Assembly: GCA_963791885.1 (NCBI GenBank) | Contig: CAWBUL010000005.1 | Coordinates: 434,001-498,000 of the forward strand | Length of the DNA stretch: 64,000 nucleotides | DNA from: CAVSUZ01 sp963791885 | GTDB taxonomy: Bacteria; Pseudomonadota; Alphaproteobacteria; Acetobacterales; Acetobacteraceae | Direction: 5' to 3' | Translations under genes and position numbers: made by a program | The notes under the pieces: generated by a model | Seen by the model: the letters and a program-made list of their open reading frames with translations, nothing else | The model's database searches: none | Told to the model about the DNA's origin: nothing | Shown: piece by piece, positions 53,314 through 63,049 of the stretch | How the letters are laid out: each line of letters opens with the position of its first letter | Position numbering within the stretch: the stretch's first letter is position 1

Positions 53314-53361
53314 CGCGGGGTCGAGGCGCTTCGACCTGTCCGCCTCACGCGATCTCGCTCC
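53314..53361 (-). repeat. palindromic repeat, copy 5 (degenerate)
   Basis: CCGCCTCACGCGATCTCGCTC at the right end (reversed: GAGCGAGATCGCGTGAGGC) matches the family; the left arm near CGCGGGGTCGAGG is changed. It lies between the convergent XRE and secreted-protein genes. Confidence 0.65.
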
Positions 53362-53364
53362 GGT

Positions 53365-54322
53365 TCAGAGCTTCCCAGCGAACCAGGGAATGAGCGACGT
53401 CAGGCTGAGCGGATCGCTCGCCGGCAAAAGACGAAGCGGATGGCCCATCCAGCTAGCGATGACCACGAAATCTAGGCCGAACTTTTCCCGGATGATGGTT
53501 TCGCCATTGCGGTGGGCCTCGGCCATCCACGATTGATCCGTCACCTTCGGCCCGCCCGTGGCATCCAGGTAGAGGCCGGCCTTGACGCCGTGTGAATGCA
53601 GGATGCTCACGGATTGCCGCACCGCGTCCTGCCAATGGGGATCACGCCAATCGACGTCCAGCGTCATGGCGTCCAGAGGCGTGCCGGTATGGCGCTGATA
53701 GGCCTCCAGCCATTGCGGCAGCACGGTCTTCCAGTGCGCAAAGACCGTCCCGGTGGGCACTTCGTTCTCATTGATCCGGACATTCGGATAAACGGCGCGG
53801 ACGGCGGAGATAGTCGTTGCCAGCCGTTGCGCGACTTCCTCCACCGGCAGCTGGCAGGCGTTATGGCCATCGTAGAAGTGGCCGAAGGTCAGCCAGGGCG
53901 AAGGTTTCGACCGGGGCGCCAAGTCGCTTCATTCGTTGCGCTGTATTGATCGGATGGAGCACCGACTGCACTAATCCTTCGACGCCGGCGCCGCAGTTTT
54001 CCACCGGCAGTGATTGCAGCGCGACCTCCAGTGAAATGTGATGCGCCGTGAGGAACGCGAATGCCTGACGGAGCAGGTCTTCAGGACCAAGGTCGGCTAG
54101 GTAATTGTTCATGCTGAAGCCGGAGAGCTTGGACCAGGCTGAAGCCCAGGCGTTCGGCTCGGAGAAAAGCTGTGGGTAGTCCGGGACCAAAGGCGCCTGG
54201 TTGCCATGTCGCAGACTATCCGGCGGGAAGAAGATCAGCGCGGGAGCGGCCATCACTGGGGCCGTAGCTTGGAGAAGGACCAACGCGGCGGCGCCCAAGA
54301 GGCAGACGAGGAATCGACACAT
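53365..54322 (-). pseudogene. secreted hypothetical protein, frameshifted
   Basis: An N-terminal frame from 54322 has a signal peptide (LVCLLGAAALVLLQATAPVMA) and continues through HHISLEVALQSLPVENCGAG to LGAPVETFAL. Another frame takes over with LTFGHFYDGHNACQLPVEEV and runs to WFAGKL at 53365. The join near 53890-53910 needs a one-base-scale shift. The complete protein would be about 318 residues. Segments MTLDVDWRDPHWQDAVRQ and HSHGVKAGLYLDATGG suggest a beta/alpha-barrel enzyme, perhaps a glycosidase-like fold, but I cannot name the family. Confidence 0.65.
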
Positions 54323-54348
54323 GAACGCGGCCTCCGTCGTGGCACGGA

Positions 54349-55269
54349 TCAGCTCCGTTGCGGCATGCCCTGGGGAATCACGGTCTTGATCAGCGAGGCA
54401 TCCAGCGCCTCGTAATCCTCATATCCGATCGTGGCATAGAGTTCGGCGCGGGTCTGCATCCGATCGAGCATGTTCTGGGTGCCGCCGTCGCGCTTGATCG
54501 CGGCATAGAGTTCCTCCTGCGCCTTGTTGGCGACGCGGAGAGCGCTGACGGGCCAGATAACCATGCGATAGCCCATCTGTTGGAATTCGGTGGCCGTAAA
54601 GAACGGGGTCCGCCCGAACTCCGTCATGTTGGCGAGAAGGGGCGCGTCGATCCGGCGCGCAAACTCACGGAACATCTCGGCATTGGTCAGGGCCTCGGGG
54701 AAGATCGCGTCCGCACCCGCCTGCAGATAAAGCCGCGCGCGGGCGACGGCGCCGTCCAGACCTTCACTGGCCGCCGCGTCGGTGCGTGCGATGATGATCA
54801 GGTTGCGCCTTGCCTTAGCGGCGGCGGCGACCTTCGCCGCCATTTCGTGCGGATCGGCCAGCTTCTTGTCGTTCAGATGCCCGCATTTTTTAGGCAGAAG
54901 CTGATCCTCGATGTGCACCGCGCCGGCGCCTGCCTCTTCAAAGCAGCGCACCATGTGCATGACGTTCAGCGCCTCGCCGTAGCCCGTATCGCCGTCCACC
55001 AGCACGGGCAGCCCGGCGGCGCGGACCACTTGGCGGATGAAGAAGCAGACCTCATCGACCGTGATCACGCCGAGGTCCGGCAAGCCCATCTGCGCGGTCA
55101 TAGCCGCACCGGACAGATAAAGCGCTTCGAACCCGGCGGCGCGAGCCTGCAGGGCGGCCATGCCGTTATGCGCCCCCGGCATCTGCAGAATTTCGCTGCG
55201 TCCAAGCAGCGCGCGGAAGCGTGCGCCGGCGCTTTCGACGGGCAGGTCAGCAGCGACAAGATAGGTCAT
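54349..55269 (-). CDS. prpB: isocitrate lyase/PEP mutase family, methylisocitrate lyase-like
   Basis: A 306-residue enzyme. SGAAMTAQMGLPDLGVITVD, VDGDTGYGEALNV and the catalytic loop KKCGH identify the 2-methylisocitrate lyase/oxaloacetate decarboxylase branch, which cleaves 2-methylisocitrate to succinate and pyruvate in the methylcitrate cycle. No prpC or prpD is adjacent, so another PrpB-like role is possible. It begins 22 bp after the antiporter stop on the same strand; an in-frame extension upstream overlaps that gene. Confidence 0.85.
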   Translation of the reverse strand: MTYLVAADLPVESAGARFRALLGRSEILQMPGAHNGMAALQARAAGFEALYLSGAAMTAQMGLPDLGVITVDEVCFFIRQVVRAAGLPVLVDGDTGYGEALNVMHMVRCFEEAGAGAVHIEDQLLPKKCGHLNDKKLADPHEMAAKVAAAAKARRNLIIIARTDAAASEGLDGAVARARLYLQAGADAIFPEALTNAEMFREFARRIDAPLLANMTEFGRTPFFTATEFQQMGYRMVIWPVSALRVANKAQEELYAAIKRDGGTQNMLDRMQTRAELYATIGYEDYEALDASLIKTVIPQGMPQRS

Positions 55270-55291
55270 GGAAAGATCGATACCGGAGGAA

Positions 55292-56620
55292 TTACCGAAA
55301 GAACAGCACGGTGAGCAGCACGAAGACAGGCACCCCGGCGCACGCCGCCAAAAGCATGAATGTGAAAAACCCCGGCATGCGGACCCCCCGGTGGGCGGCG
55401 ACACCGCGGATCATCATGTTCGGTGCGTTTCCGATATAGGTCAGGCCTCCAAAGAACACAGCGCCGCCGGAAAGCGCCGCAAGTGTGCGGACCTGCTCGG
55501 CGCTCAGATTCGCTGGGTCCAGGCCGGCCATGTTGAAGAACACCAGGTATGTCGGAGCGTTGTCGAGAAACGCCGAAAGCAGGCCCGCGAGCCAGAAATA
55601 GGCGGTCGGACGGGGTTGTCCGGCGGCATTCTCCGTCAGGCGGAGTAGAGGCGCGAACGGCCCGTTCGTCCCGGCATGCAGCATCGCCAGAACCGGTGCG
55701 ATGGTGATGAAAATGGCGAGGAAGAGTTCCGCCACCTCGATCATCGGCGCCCAGGCGAAATCGTTCGCCCGTCGGATGGCGCGTGGCGTGAATGCCGCGG
55801 AAACTGCTGTAACCGCAACGAACACTGCCACGGCCGCAATACGCATCACTGCGACCGGTTGGCCAGCCAGGGTGATCCGTCCGGCATCGATCAATCCCTG
55901 CGCGAGAACGGTCGCTCCGGTGAGCAGAATCAGCACGGCGTTTCCCCATCCGCGGATGTGCAGCTTCCCCTTTAGGGGACTCGGGGGATCGGCCCGGGCA
56001 AGCGCGCGATCAAGCAGATAGAAAGCCGCCAGCATGCAGGCGCTGAGAGTCAGCAGCGGCAGCCAGAGGTGGCGGGTTGTCCAGAAGAACGGCACGCCCT
56101 CGAGAAAACCAAGGTACAGCGGCGGGTTGCCCAGCGGTGTCAGCGCGCCGGAGGCATTGGCGACGAGCAGAATCAAAAACAACGGCAGGTGAACCTTGCG
56201 CGTTCGGTGGGCGTTGGCATGCAGCAACGGGTTGATCAGCACCATTGCCGCTCCCGCCTGGCCCATCACCACACCGAGTGCGACGCCGCATGCGAGCATC
56301 ATCGTATTGCCGGCGGGCGTGCCTGCCGGACCGCCGCGGATCAGAACCCCGCCACCCGCGACGTAGAGAGCGGTGAGCAAGGTTGCGAACGGCAGATATT
56401 CGATCAGGATCGCGTTCCAGGCCAGGCTTGCGGCCTGATCCGCACCGTGCACCGTCGCCCAAGGCAAGAGTAGAACGGCGATCCAGAACAGGCTGACCGC
56501 CGTCATGTGGCGGTGCCAAAACCGCGGGGCGATGGCTGGAAGGATGGCGATGGACAGCAGCACACCCAGGAATGGTGCTGCGCAAACGAGGCTCGGCGGC
56601 AGCGCCTCAGTCGGTTGCAT
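55292..56620 (-). CDS. NhaD-like Na+/H+ antiporter or ion transporter
   Basis: A 442-residue membrane protein with about eleven hydrophobic helices. LVANASGALTPLGNPPLYLG and SAFLDNAPTYLVFFN are the paired Asn/Pro/Asp-containing motifs of the NhaD/ArsB-type ion transporter superfamily, and GGLTYIGNAPNMMIRGVA is the matching second motif. It would exchange Na+ for H+ or carry an anion. It heads a probable three-gene unit with prpB and the secreted protein. Confidence 0.8.
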   Translation of the reverse strand: MQPTEALPPSLVCAAPFLGVLLSIAILPAIAPRFWHRHMTAVSLFWIAVLLLPWATVHGADQAASLAWNAILIEYLPFATLLTALYVAGGGVLIRGGPAGTPAGNTMMLACGVALGVVMGQAGAAMVLINPLLHANAHRTRKVHLPLFLILLVANASGALTPLGNPPLYLGFLEGVPFFWTTRHLWLPLLTLSACMLAAFYLLDRALARADPPSPLKGKLHIRGWGNAVLILLTGATVLAQGLIDAGRITLAGQPVAVMRIAAVAVFVAVTAVSAAFTPRAIRRANDFAWAPMIEVAELFLAIFITIAPVLAMLHAGTNGPFAPLLRLTENAAGQPRPTAYFWLAGLLSAFLDNAPTYLVFFNMAGLDPANLSAEQVRTLAALSGGAVFFGGLTYIGNAPNMMIRGVAAHRGVRMPGFFTFMLLAACAGVPVFVLLTVLFFR

Positions 56621-56673
56621 GCCTTCGACCCTGCAAGTAAACCTCCGGCGCGCGCAATGAGGACCATGAACGA

Positions 56674-57317
56674 ATGGACATGACCGGCGAGCGGCGGATC
56701 CCGGCGCCGCGCCAGATGGTGTGGAACGCGTTGAACGATCCAGAGGTCCTCAGGTCGTGTATCCCCGGATGTGAGACGCTTGTGGCGGATTCGCCGCAGG
56801 ATATGCGTGCGACGGCTGCCGTGCGGATCGGACCGATCGCCGCCCGGTTCAATGGGAAGGTGCAGCTGACCGACATCGACGAGCCGAACGGCTACATGAT
56901 CAACGGCGAGGGGCAAGGTGGCGTGGCCGGCTTCGCCAAGGGCGGCGCACGCGTGCACCTGACGGAAGAGGATCCGACCCACACACTGCTGAACTACACG
57001 GTGCAGGCACAGGTGGGGGGCAAGATCGCGCAGCTTGGGGCGCGGCTGATCGATTCAACGGCGAAGTCAATGGCCGAGACTTTTTTCGACAATCTGACGA
57101 AGGAGTTGAGTGCAAAGATGGGCCCGACCCCGACCGTGCCTTCCCATCCGCCCCGTCGGCGGCTGTTATTCCTGTCTCTCCAGCCGCAGTGCCGCCCTCG
57201 GCCGTGAGCTGGTGGGCCATGATTCCGCGTGAGCCTCTGGGCTACCCACTGGTCGCGTGGATCGGCGTCGCCATCTGGTTGTGCATCCTGTTCATTATTG
57301 TGGCGCCCCTGATCTAG
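56674..57317 (+). pseudogene. CoxG-like SRPBCC protein, C-terminal membrane anchor out of frame
   Basis: The first 150 residues are a clear CoxG domain: MTGERRIPAPRQMVWNALND, RSCIPGCETL, ATAAVRIGPIAARFNGKV and GEGQGGVAGFAKGGARV. CoxG proteins carry a C-terminal transmembrane helix. Here the frame ends at 57207 in a basic tail, while another frame from about 57159 reads AAVIPVSPAAVPPSAVSWW, PLVAWIGVAIWLCILFIIVA and stops at 57317, touching the next GTG. A single-base-scale shift near 57120-57155 restores it. CoxG is known to recruit CO dehydrogenase-type enzymes to the membrane. Confidence 0.8.
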
Positions 57318-58213
57318 TGACCGTTCCCGGCTCGGTTTCAGACACCGCCAGGCTCCTGGCGGATCACGGTTACATTGCCGACCGGGATTTGGCGACGACC
57401 GTGCATCTCGCACTGTCGATGCAACGTCCGCTGTTCCTGGAAGGCGAGCCAGGCACAGGCAAGACGGAGATCGCAAAGGTCCTGGCGCAGGGATTAGGGC
57501 GCCGGCTGGTACGCTTGCAATGTTATGATGGGATGGATCTCGCAGCGGCCGCCTACGAATGGGATCACGCTCGGCAGCTCATGGCCATCCGTCTGGCCGA
57601 GGCAGCGGGCGAAACCGACCGCGACCGTCTCACCCACGACATCTACACCCGTGAGTTCCTCCTCTCTCGTCCGCTGCTGTCGGCCATCGATCCCGACCTG
57701 CCAGCCGCGGTGTTGCTGATCGACGAACTGGACCGCGCCGACGAGCCATTCGAGGCGTTCCTGCTGGAGCTGTTGGCGGACTTCCAGATTACCGTGCCGG
57801 AGTTCGGGACGGTGCGGGCGCGGGAGGCTCCGGTCGTCGTGATGACCTCCAACCGTACGCGCGAAGTGCATGACGCGATCCGGCGCCGCTGCCTGTACCA
57901 TTGGGTGGATTATCCGGACGCGGCGCGCGAGCGGGCGATCCTCGACGTGCGAGCACCGGGGCTTCCGGCGCGTCTGTCGGCGCAGGTGGTGGCCTTCGTT
58001 CAGGGACTGCGCAAACAGGACCTTTTCAAGCTGCCGGGCGTGGCAGAGACGATCGATTGGGCGACGGCCCTGAACCATCTGAACCAAACGGAACTAAAAC
58101 CCCAGGTTGTGGACGAAACTCTGGGCGCCCTTCTCAAATATCAGGATGACATCGCCCGGGTTCGTGGCGCTCAGGCAGGGCAGCTCGTGAAAGAAGCACA
58201 ACAAGCTGCGTAA
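57317..58213 (+). CDS. MoxR-family AAA+ ATPase, CoxD-like
   Basis: A 298-residue ATPase starting at GTG on the last base of the coxG stop. Walker A is LEGEPGTGKTEIAKVLAQ, Walker B VLLIDELDRADEPFE, and sensor 1 VVMTSNRTREVHD. CoxD-type MoxR proteins help to mature the active site of molybdenum hydroxylases and usually pair with a VWA protein CoxE, which is not found downstream. The related hydroxylases lie 25-35 kb away. Confidence 0.88.
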   Translation: MTVPGSVSDTARLLADHGYIADRDLATTVHLALSMQRPLFLEGEPGTGKTEIAKVLAQGLGRRLVRLQCYDGMDLAAAAYEWDHARQLMAIRLAEAAGETDRDRLTHDIYTREFLLSRPLLSAIDPDLPAAVLLIDELDRADEPFEAFLLELLADFQITVPEFGTVRAREAPVVVMTSNRTREVHDAIRRRCLYHWVDYPDAARERAILDVRAPGLPARLSAQVVAFVQGLRKQDLFKLPGVAETIDWATALNHLNQTELKPQVVDETLGALLKYQDDIARVRGAQAGQLVKEAQQAA

Positions 58214-58456
58214 GCCACTCTTTGTATTTGAAAAAAAGCAAACTGAGACGCTCCAAAAAACCGATCACAACTGAGTGAGTGTCAACGGGGTCCATCCGAG
58301 TCCAAAAAGTAGGAAAGTTTTCGCTCGGAACGAAACGCTGTATTAAGATTTCGATATACCTACGGTTGTTAATCCCATGCTCACAGGAACGCGAGTATGG
58401 GGCGGTGCCGATCCTGAGTCGGCAAAAGAATCAACCGGGAACAAGGACTTTTCGCG
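58214..58456. other. AT-rich intergenic region upstream of the beta-helix gene
   Basis: About 240 bases rich in A-runs with no gene. It probably contains the promoter of the beta-helix protein; no clear consensus site is visible. Confidence 0.35.
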
Positions 58457-59651
58457 ATGTCGATTTTAAACGTGGGCGCAACGGAGCAGTACACGTCCAT
58501 TGCCGGCGCGGTTTCCGCCGCGAGCTCGGGTGACACAATCAATATCGATGCAGGAACCTACAAAGCGCAGGATATTCTTCTGACGAAGAACCTGACCATC
58601 GAGGCAGCGGGAAACGGCCCCGTGGTGCTGGAGCAATCCAGCCCCCTCGCGAAGGGAATGCTGATAGCGGGATCGAACGTATATGCTCCCAACATCACAA
58701 TCCAAGGCTTGACATTTACGGGTGCCACGTCGCCCAGCCAGAACGGTACCGGGATACGTTATCAAAGCGGGAATTCTGACTCTGAACAACGACACGTTCA
58801 GCAACAGCCAGGATGGGATCCTGGCGACACCGTTCGTGAGCAACACGGGCACGATTATCGTTCAGGGCAGCACATTCGACCACAACGGGATTTCCACCGG
58901 GCTGGGGCACAATCTCTACATTGGCCACGTGGCTCAATTCACCATGACGAACAGCGTCAGCGAAGACGCTGTGGTTGGGCATGAAGTGAAATCTCGCGCC
59001 TTCAACAACACGATCGAGGACAACCTGATCAAGGATGGCCCCACGGGGACGTCCAGCTACGACATCGATATCCCAAACGGCGGGAACGCGCTCATCCAAG
59101 GCAACACGATCGAGCAGGGGCCAAAGAGCCAGAACCCCTGGATGATCGCGTACGGTGAGGAAGGGAGTCTGCAACCCGGAAGCCTGACGGTGACGGGCAA
59201 TCTGATCCTGAACGATCTAAGCGGCGGAAAGGGCATCTGGAACGATACCTCTACATCCGCGACGGTGACGGACAATGATATCTACGGCCTGTCCAGCAGC
59301 GTGCTGCTGAAGGGGCCAGGATCCGTTTCCGGCAACACCATGCTGACATCAGAACCTGCTCTGGGTTCGAGCCCGGGAGGGTCGTCGGGGATGAGCTTCA
59401 TCACGGGATCGAGTTCATCGTCGTCATCCTCCTCCACAGCGAACGGGAGCGGTGGGGTCTCATCCGTGGCGGACAGCAGCGACGACGCCACGGACTCGGT
59501 TATGGCGGGTTCCGTGGGCCCATCCGACTTCGTGACCGACGACGGAGACCTGATGATTTTGCAGGGAGCCTCGGTTGATCCCTCGTCCGGGTCCGGGTTG
59601 TATTTTGACCCGACGGATCAATCGCAGACGATCGTCGCCTACGGGAACTAA
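58457..59651 (+). pseudogene. right-handed beta-helix repeat protein, frameshifted
   Basis: The start MSILNVGATEQYTSIAGAVS leads to repeats of the pectate-lyase-like helix: NIDAGTYKAQDILLTKNLTI, ITIQGLTFTGATS. Near 58755-58785 sense changes to the next forward frame, which continues AGILTLNNDTFSNSQDGILA and further ladder-like repeats to TVTDNDIYGLS. A Ser/Gly-rich segment with a run of nine Ser follows, and the acidic C-terminus ends DQSQTIVAYGN. The whole would be about 397 residues. No signal peptide is seen; with its acidic C-terminal end type I secretion is possible. It may bind or cut a polysaccharide. Confidence 0.72.
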
Positions 59652-59986
59652 CGGGTGCTCTGGCCCGGCTGCCCCGCGGGCAGTCGGGCCAGTGCGTCAT
59701 CGATTTCGACGCTCGTCATCCGCCATGCGTTGTCAAATTCGGCGACCACGCCGTACATGAACGGCTCAGTCAATTCCAAAGCGCGCCGTGGGTCCCGCAA
59801 ATGATCGGCCAGCAGCGCCAAGGCAAGCTGGCGCGGGCCGTCCCCGACATAGGTCCATTCGAACCCCGTTCGGCTGAAGGTTTTGACGTCGTAGCAGGGG
59901 TCGAGCGGCCGGCCATCGACGGTGACAACAGCCCCTTCGAGGCTGCGCCCGCCCTCATACACGCGAAACTCAGGGCCGGAGGACAT
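59648..59986 (-). CDS. hypothetical protein
   Basis: A 112-residue soluble protein: MSSGPEFRVYEGGRSLEGAV, LDPCYDVKTFSRTGFEW and YVGDGPRQLALALLADHLRD. The pattern of an early strand pair and a central TFEW-like segment resembles small conserved proteins of unknown function (DUF6166-like, from memory). It overlaps the response regulator by 17 bp on the same strand, so a signalling link is possible but not shown. Confidence 0.6.
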   Translation of the reverse strand: MSSGPEFRVYEGGRSLEGAVVTVDGRPLDPCYDVKTFSRTGFEWTYVGDGPRQLALALLADHLRDPRRALELTEPFMYGVVAEFDNAWRMTSVEIDDALARLPAGQPGQSTR

Positions 59987-60305
59987 CGTGCACAGCCTCC
60001 TGCAACTCCTGCATGCGAAAAGGCTTACGCAATACGCGCCATTCGACGTCCTGCGGAACGAAATAGCCGGATATCAGGATGATCTTCATGCCGGGGCGGG
60101 ATCCGCTCACCGCCTGAGCCAGCTCAATGCCGGAAATATCCGGCATTCGGATGTCCGTGATCAGAAGATCGAGGTCAGGGTTGGCGCGGATCTGCCGCAT
60201 AGCGTCGGCGCCCCCCGCCGCCCGAAGGACGCGGTGTCCGAAATCGATCAAGAAGTCGGCGACAATGTCCCGAACGTCAGCATCATCATCCACCACCAAC
60301 ACCAT
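59970..60305 (-). CDS. single-domain response regulator
   Basis: A 111-residue receiver domain with no output domain. MVLVVDDDADVRDIVADFLI gives the acidic pocket, LLITDIRMPDISG the phosphoacceptor Asp, and VLRKPFRMQEL the conserved Lys. The frame extends 16 codons upstream to 60353. It may take phosphate from a hybrid kinase or act in a phosphorelay. Start at 60305 fits domain length best. Confidence 0.85.
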   Translation of the reverse strand: MVLVVDDDADVRDIVADFLIDFGHRVLRAAGGADAMRQIRANPDLDLLITDIRMPDISGIELAQAVSGSRPGMKIILISGYFVPQDVEWRVLRKPFRMQELQEAVHDVLRP

Positions 60306-60592
60306 GGCCGGTCTCGCCGCTCGGTCGACATTCCGGCACGCTTCGGCGAGCAATCACCATTCTCCTTCGGGCCCGGAACGAAAAGGAATATCACCGCCCT
60401 GTGACGAAACCGCACCCCGGGGTCGGTACCACCACTGGCGGGATGGGGGGAGCGGAATATGTGGACCCGTGGTAACAATTCAGCGACCGTCCGCCGACAT
60501 CACCACCGCCGAGGCGGGAACTCGACGGGTGCGGAAAGTCGTGCGATGTCAGGACGTCGCCGGCCGGCGCATCCACAATCGGGGAAGATGGC

Positions 60593-61786
60593 GTGACAAC
60601 AGCCGAACCTGCGGCCATTCCGGGACCGCTTTCGCGTTTCACCGTGATCGATCTGACTCGCGTGCGCGCTGGCCCCACAGCGGTGCGGCAATTGGCGGAT
60701 TGGGGTGCCAAGGTCATTAAGGTGGAGTCGCCGGAGGGCGATGCCGGCCTCGGCGGCGAACGTCATGGTCCCGACTTCCAGAATCTGCACCGCAATAAGC
60801 GGAGCCTGACGCTGAATTTGAAATCCCCTGAAGGCAAGGCGATCCTGGAAAAGTTGGCCGCCCAAGCGGATGTAGTGGTGGAAAACTTCCGGCCCGACGT
60901 GAAATTCCGCCTGGGCGTCGACTATGAATCGCTCCGGCGGGTGAACACGCGGCTGGTCTATGCCTCGATCTCGGGCTTCGGTCAGGACGGTCCGTATCGT
61001 GACCGCCCGGGCTTCGATCAGATCGCGCAGGGCATGGGCGGGCTCATGTCCATCACCGGTCTGCCCGGTCAGGGCCCGGTGCGCGTCGGCATCCCGGTAG
61101 CAGACCTAACGGCCGGGATTTTCGCTGCCATGGGCATTCTGATCGCGCTTCTCGAACGCGAGCAGTCGGGCGAGGGGCAGTGGGTGCAGAGTTCGCTGCT
61201 CGGTGCTCAGATCGCCATGCTCGACTTCCAGGCGGCTCGTTGGCTGATCGGCCACGAAGTGCCCGGCCAGGCCGGCAACGATCATCCGACCAGCATCCCG
61301 ACGGGCGTTTTCCCGACCGCGGACGGGCACATCAACATCGCCGCGGCGGGTGACGAAATCTACCGGCGCTTCTGCAAGGCAATCGATGCGCCCGAGTTGG
61401 CGACGCAACCGGAATTCGCCACCGGCAAGCTCCGTTCGCAGAACCGCGCTTCGCTTAACGCCGCCATCGCCGAGATCACAAGGACGCGGTCCTCCGCCGC
61501 ATGGGTCGAAGCGCTGAACGCGGCAGGCGTGCCGTGCGGACCCATCTACAAGATGAATGAAGTGTTCGCCGATCCGCAGGTGCAGCACCTGAACATCACG
61601 CGCAAGGTAACGCAGAAGGTGCTGGGCGAGGTCGAGGTGGTCGGCCAGGCAATTGAGCTGTCGCGCACACCGTGGTCGGTGCGCACCGCGACGCCGGAGT
61701 CAGGCGAGCATACGGACGAGATTTTGCGCGAACTCGGTTATAGCGAGAGTGAGGTCGCGCGGTTGCGTCAGCAACGGGTCGTGTGA
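60593..61786 (+). CDS. CaiB/BaiF-family CoA-transferase
   Basis: A 397-residue class III CoA-transferase. FTVIDLTRVRAGPTAVRQLA, NKRSLTLNLKSPEGKAIL and RPGFDQIAQGMGGLM are family marks, and the catalytic Asp is expected in RVGIPVADLTAGI. It moves CoA between carboxylic acids. GTG at 60593 is the start. It lies 28 bp before argG on the same strand, but the two roles are unrelated. Confidence 0.9.
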   Translation: MTTAEPAAIPGPLSRFTVIDLTRVRAGPTAVRQLADWGAKVIKVESPEGDAGLGGERHGPDFQNLHRNKRSLTLNLKSPEGKAILEKLAAQADVVVENFRPDVKFRLGVDYESLRRVNTRLVYASISGFGQDGPYRDRPGFDQIAQGMGGLMSITGLPGQGPVRVGIPVADLTAGIFAAMGILIALLEREQSGEGQWVQSSLLGAQIAMLDFQAARWLIGHEVPGQAGNDHPTSIPTGVFPTADGHINIAAAGDEIYRRFCKAIDAPELATQPEFATGKLRSQNRASLNAAIAEITRTRSSAAWVEALNAAGVPCGPIYKMNEVFADPQVQHLNITRKVTQKVLGEVEVVGQAIELSRTPWSVRTATPESGEHTDEILRELGYSESEVARLRQQRVV

Positions 61787-61814
61787 ACCGTAAGATCGGG
61801 GAGAAAAGCCGGGA

Positions 61815-63044
61815 ATGCCGGTGAAGGATGTAAAGAAGGTAGTGCTCGCCTACTCGGGCGGCCTTGATACCAGCGTAATCCTGCGCTGGCTGCAGGTGAC
61901 CTACCGGTGCGAGGTGGTGACCTTCACCGCCGATCTCGGCCAGGGCGAGGAACTCGAACCGGCGCGCCGCAAGGCCGAGATGTTCGGCGTGAAGGAAATC
62001 TTCATGGACGACCTGCGCGAGACATTCGTGCAGGACTTTGTCTTCCCGATGTTCCGCGCCAACGCTCTCTACGAAGGCCAGTATCTGCTCGGCACATCCA
62101 TCGCACGGCCGCTGATTGCACAGCGCCAGATCGAAATCGCGGAACAGGTCGGCGCCGATGCCGTGGCGCATGGCGCGACCGGCAAGGGCAACGACCAGGT
62201 GCGGTTCGAGCTCAGCTATTATGCGCTGAAACCAGACATCAAAATCATCGCGCCGTGGCGCGAATGGGACCTGACCAGCCGTACGAAGCTGCTGGAATTT
62301 GCCGAGCAGAACCAGATCCCCATCGCCAAGGACAAGCGCGGCGAAGCCCCCTTCAGCGTCGATGCCAACCTGCTCCATTCGTCCTCGGAAGGGAAAATCC
62401 TCGAAGACCCTGCGGTCGAAGCGGATGAAATCGTCTATCAACGGACCATCCGGCCGGAGGACGCACCGGACAGAGCGACCGTCATCAGCATGGATTTCGA
62501 GCGTGGCGATCCAGTGGCGATTGACGGCGTCAAGCTCTCGCCTGCATCTCTGCTGACGAAACTGAACGAGCTCGGCAAGGCCAACGGCATCGGCCGGCTG
62601 GATCTGGTTGAGAACCGGTTCGTCGGCATGAAGTCGCGCGGCGTCTATGAAACACCCGGTGGCACAATCCTGCTTGCGGCCCATCGCGGCATTGAGAGCA
62701 TCACGCTGGACCGTGAGGCCGCGCATCTGAAAGACCAGCTCATGCCGCGCTATGCCGAGCTGATTTACAACGGATTCTGGTTCAGCCCGGAGCGTCGGAT
62801 GCTGCAGGCGCTGATCGATGAAAGCCAGAAATCCGTCGACGGCCGCGTGCGTCTGAAACTATACAAGGGAAACGTCTCGGTCATCGGCCGTGAGTCACCG
62901 AACAGCCTCTACTCGCAGCGGACGGTTACGTTTGAGGAGGATCAGGGCGCATACGATCAGTTCGATGCGCAAGGCTTCATCAAGCTGAACGCGCTCCGAC
63001 TGCGCCTCGGCGCCATGGCAGGCCGCCGCGGCGGCACCTTGTAA
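61815..63044 (+). CDS. argG: argininosuccinate synthase
   Basis: A 409-residue enzyme joining citrulline and aspartate in arginine synthesis. The PP-loop LAYSGGLDTSVILRW, then GATGKGNDQVRFEL, and APWREWDLTSRTKLLEFA are standard. GGGGAG lies upstream of the ATG. Length is normal. Confidence 0.97.
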   Translation: MPVKDVKKVVLAYSGGLDTSVILRWLQVTYRCEVVTFTADLGQGEELEPARRKAEMFGVKEIFMDDLRETFVQDFVFPMFRANALYEGQYLLGTSIARPLIAQRQIEIAEQVGADAVAHGATGKGNDQVRFELSYYALKPDIKIIAPWREWDLTSRTKLLEFAEQNQIPIAKDKRGEAPFSVDANLLHSSSEGKILEDPAVEADEIVYQRTIRPEDAPDRATVISMDFERGDPVAIDGVKLSPASLLTKLNELGKANGIGRLDLVENRFVGMKSRGVYETPGGTILLAAHRGIESITLDREAAHLKDQLMPRYAELIYNGFWFSPERRMLQALIDESQKSVDGRVRLKLYKGNVSVIGRESPNSLYSQRTVTFEEDQGAYDQFDAQGFIKLNALRLRLGAMAGRRGGTL

Positions 63045-63049
63045 GTGTG

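Noticed and set aside
61596..62726. Long minus-strand open frame opposite argG
   Set aside because: Antisense shadow of a strongly conserved gene; low-complexity translation and no ribosome site.
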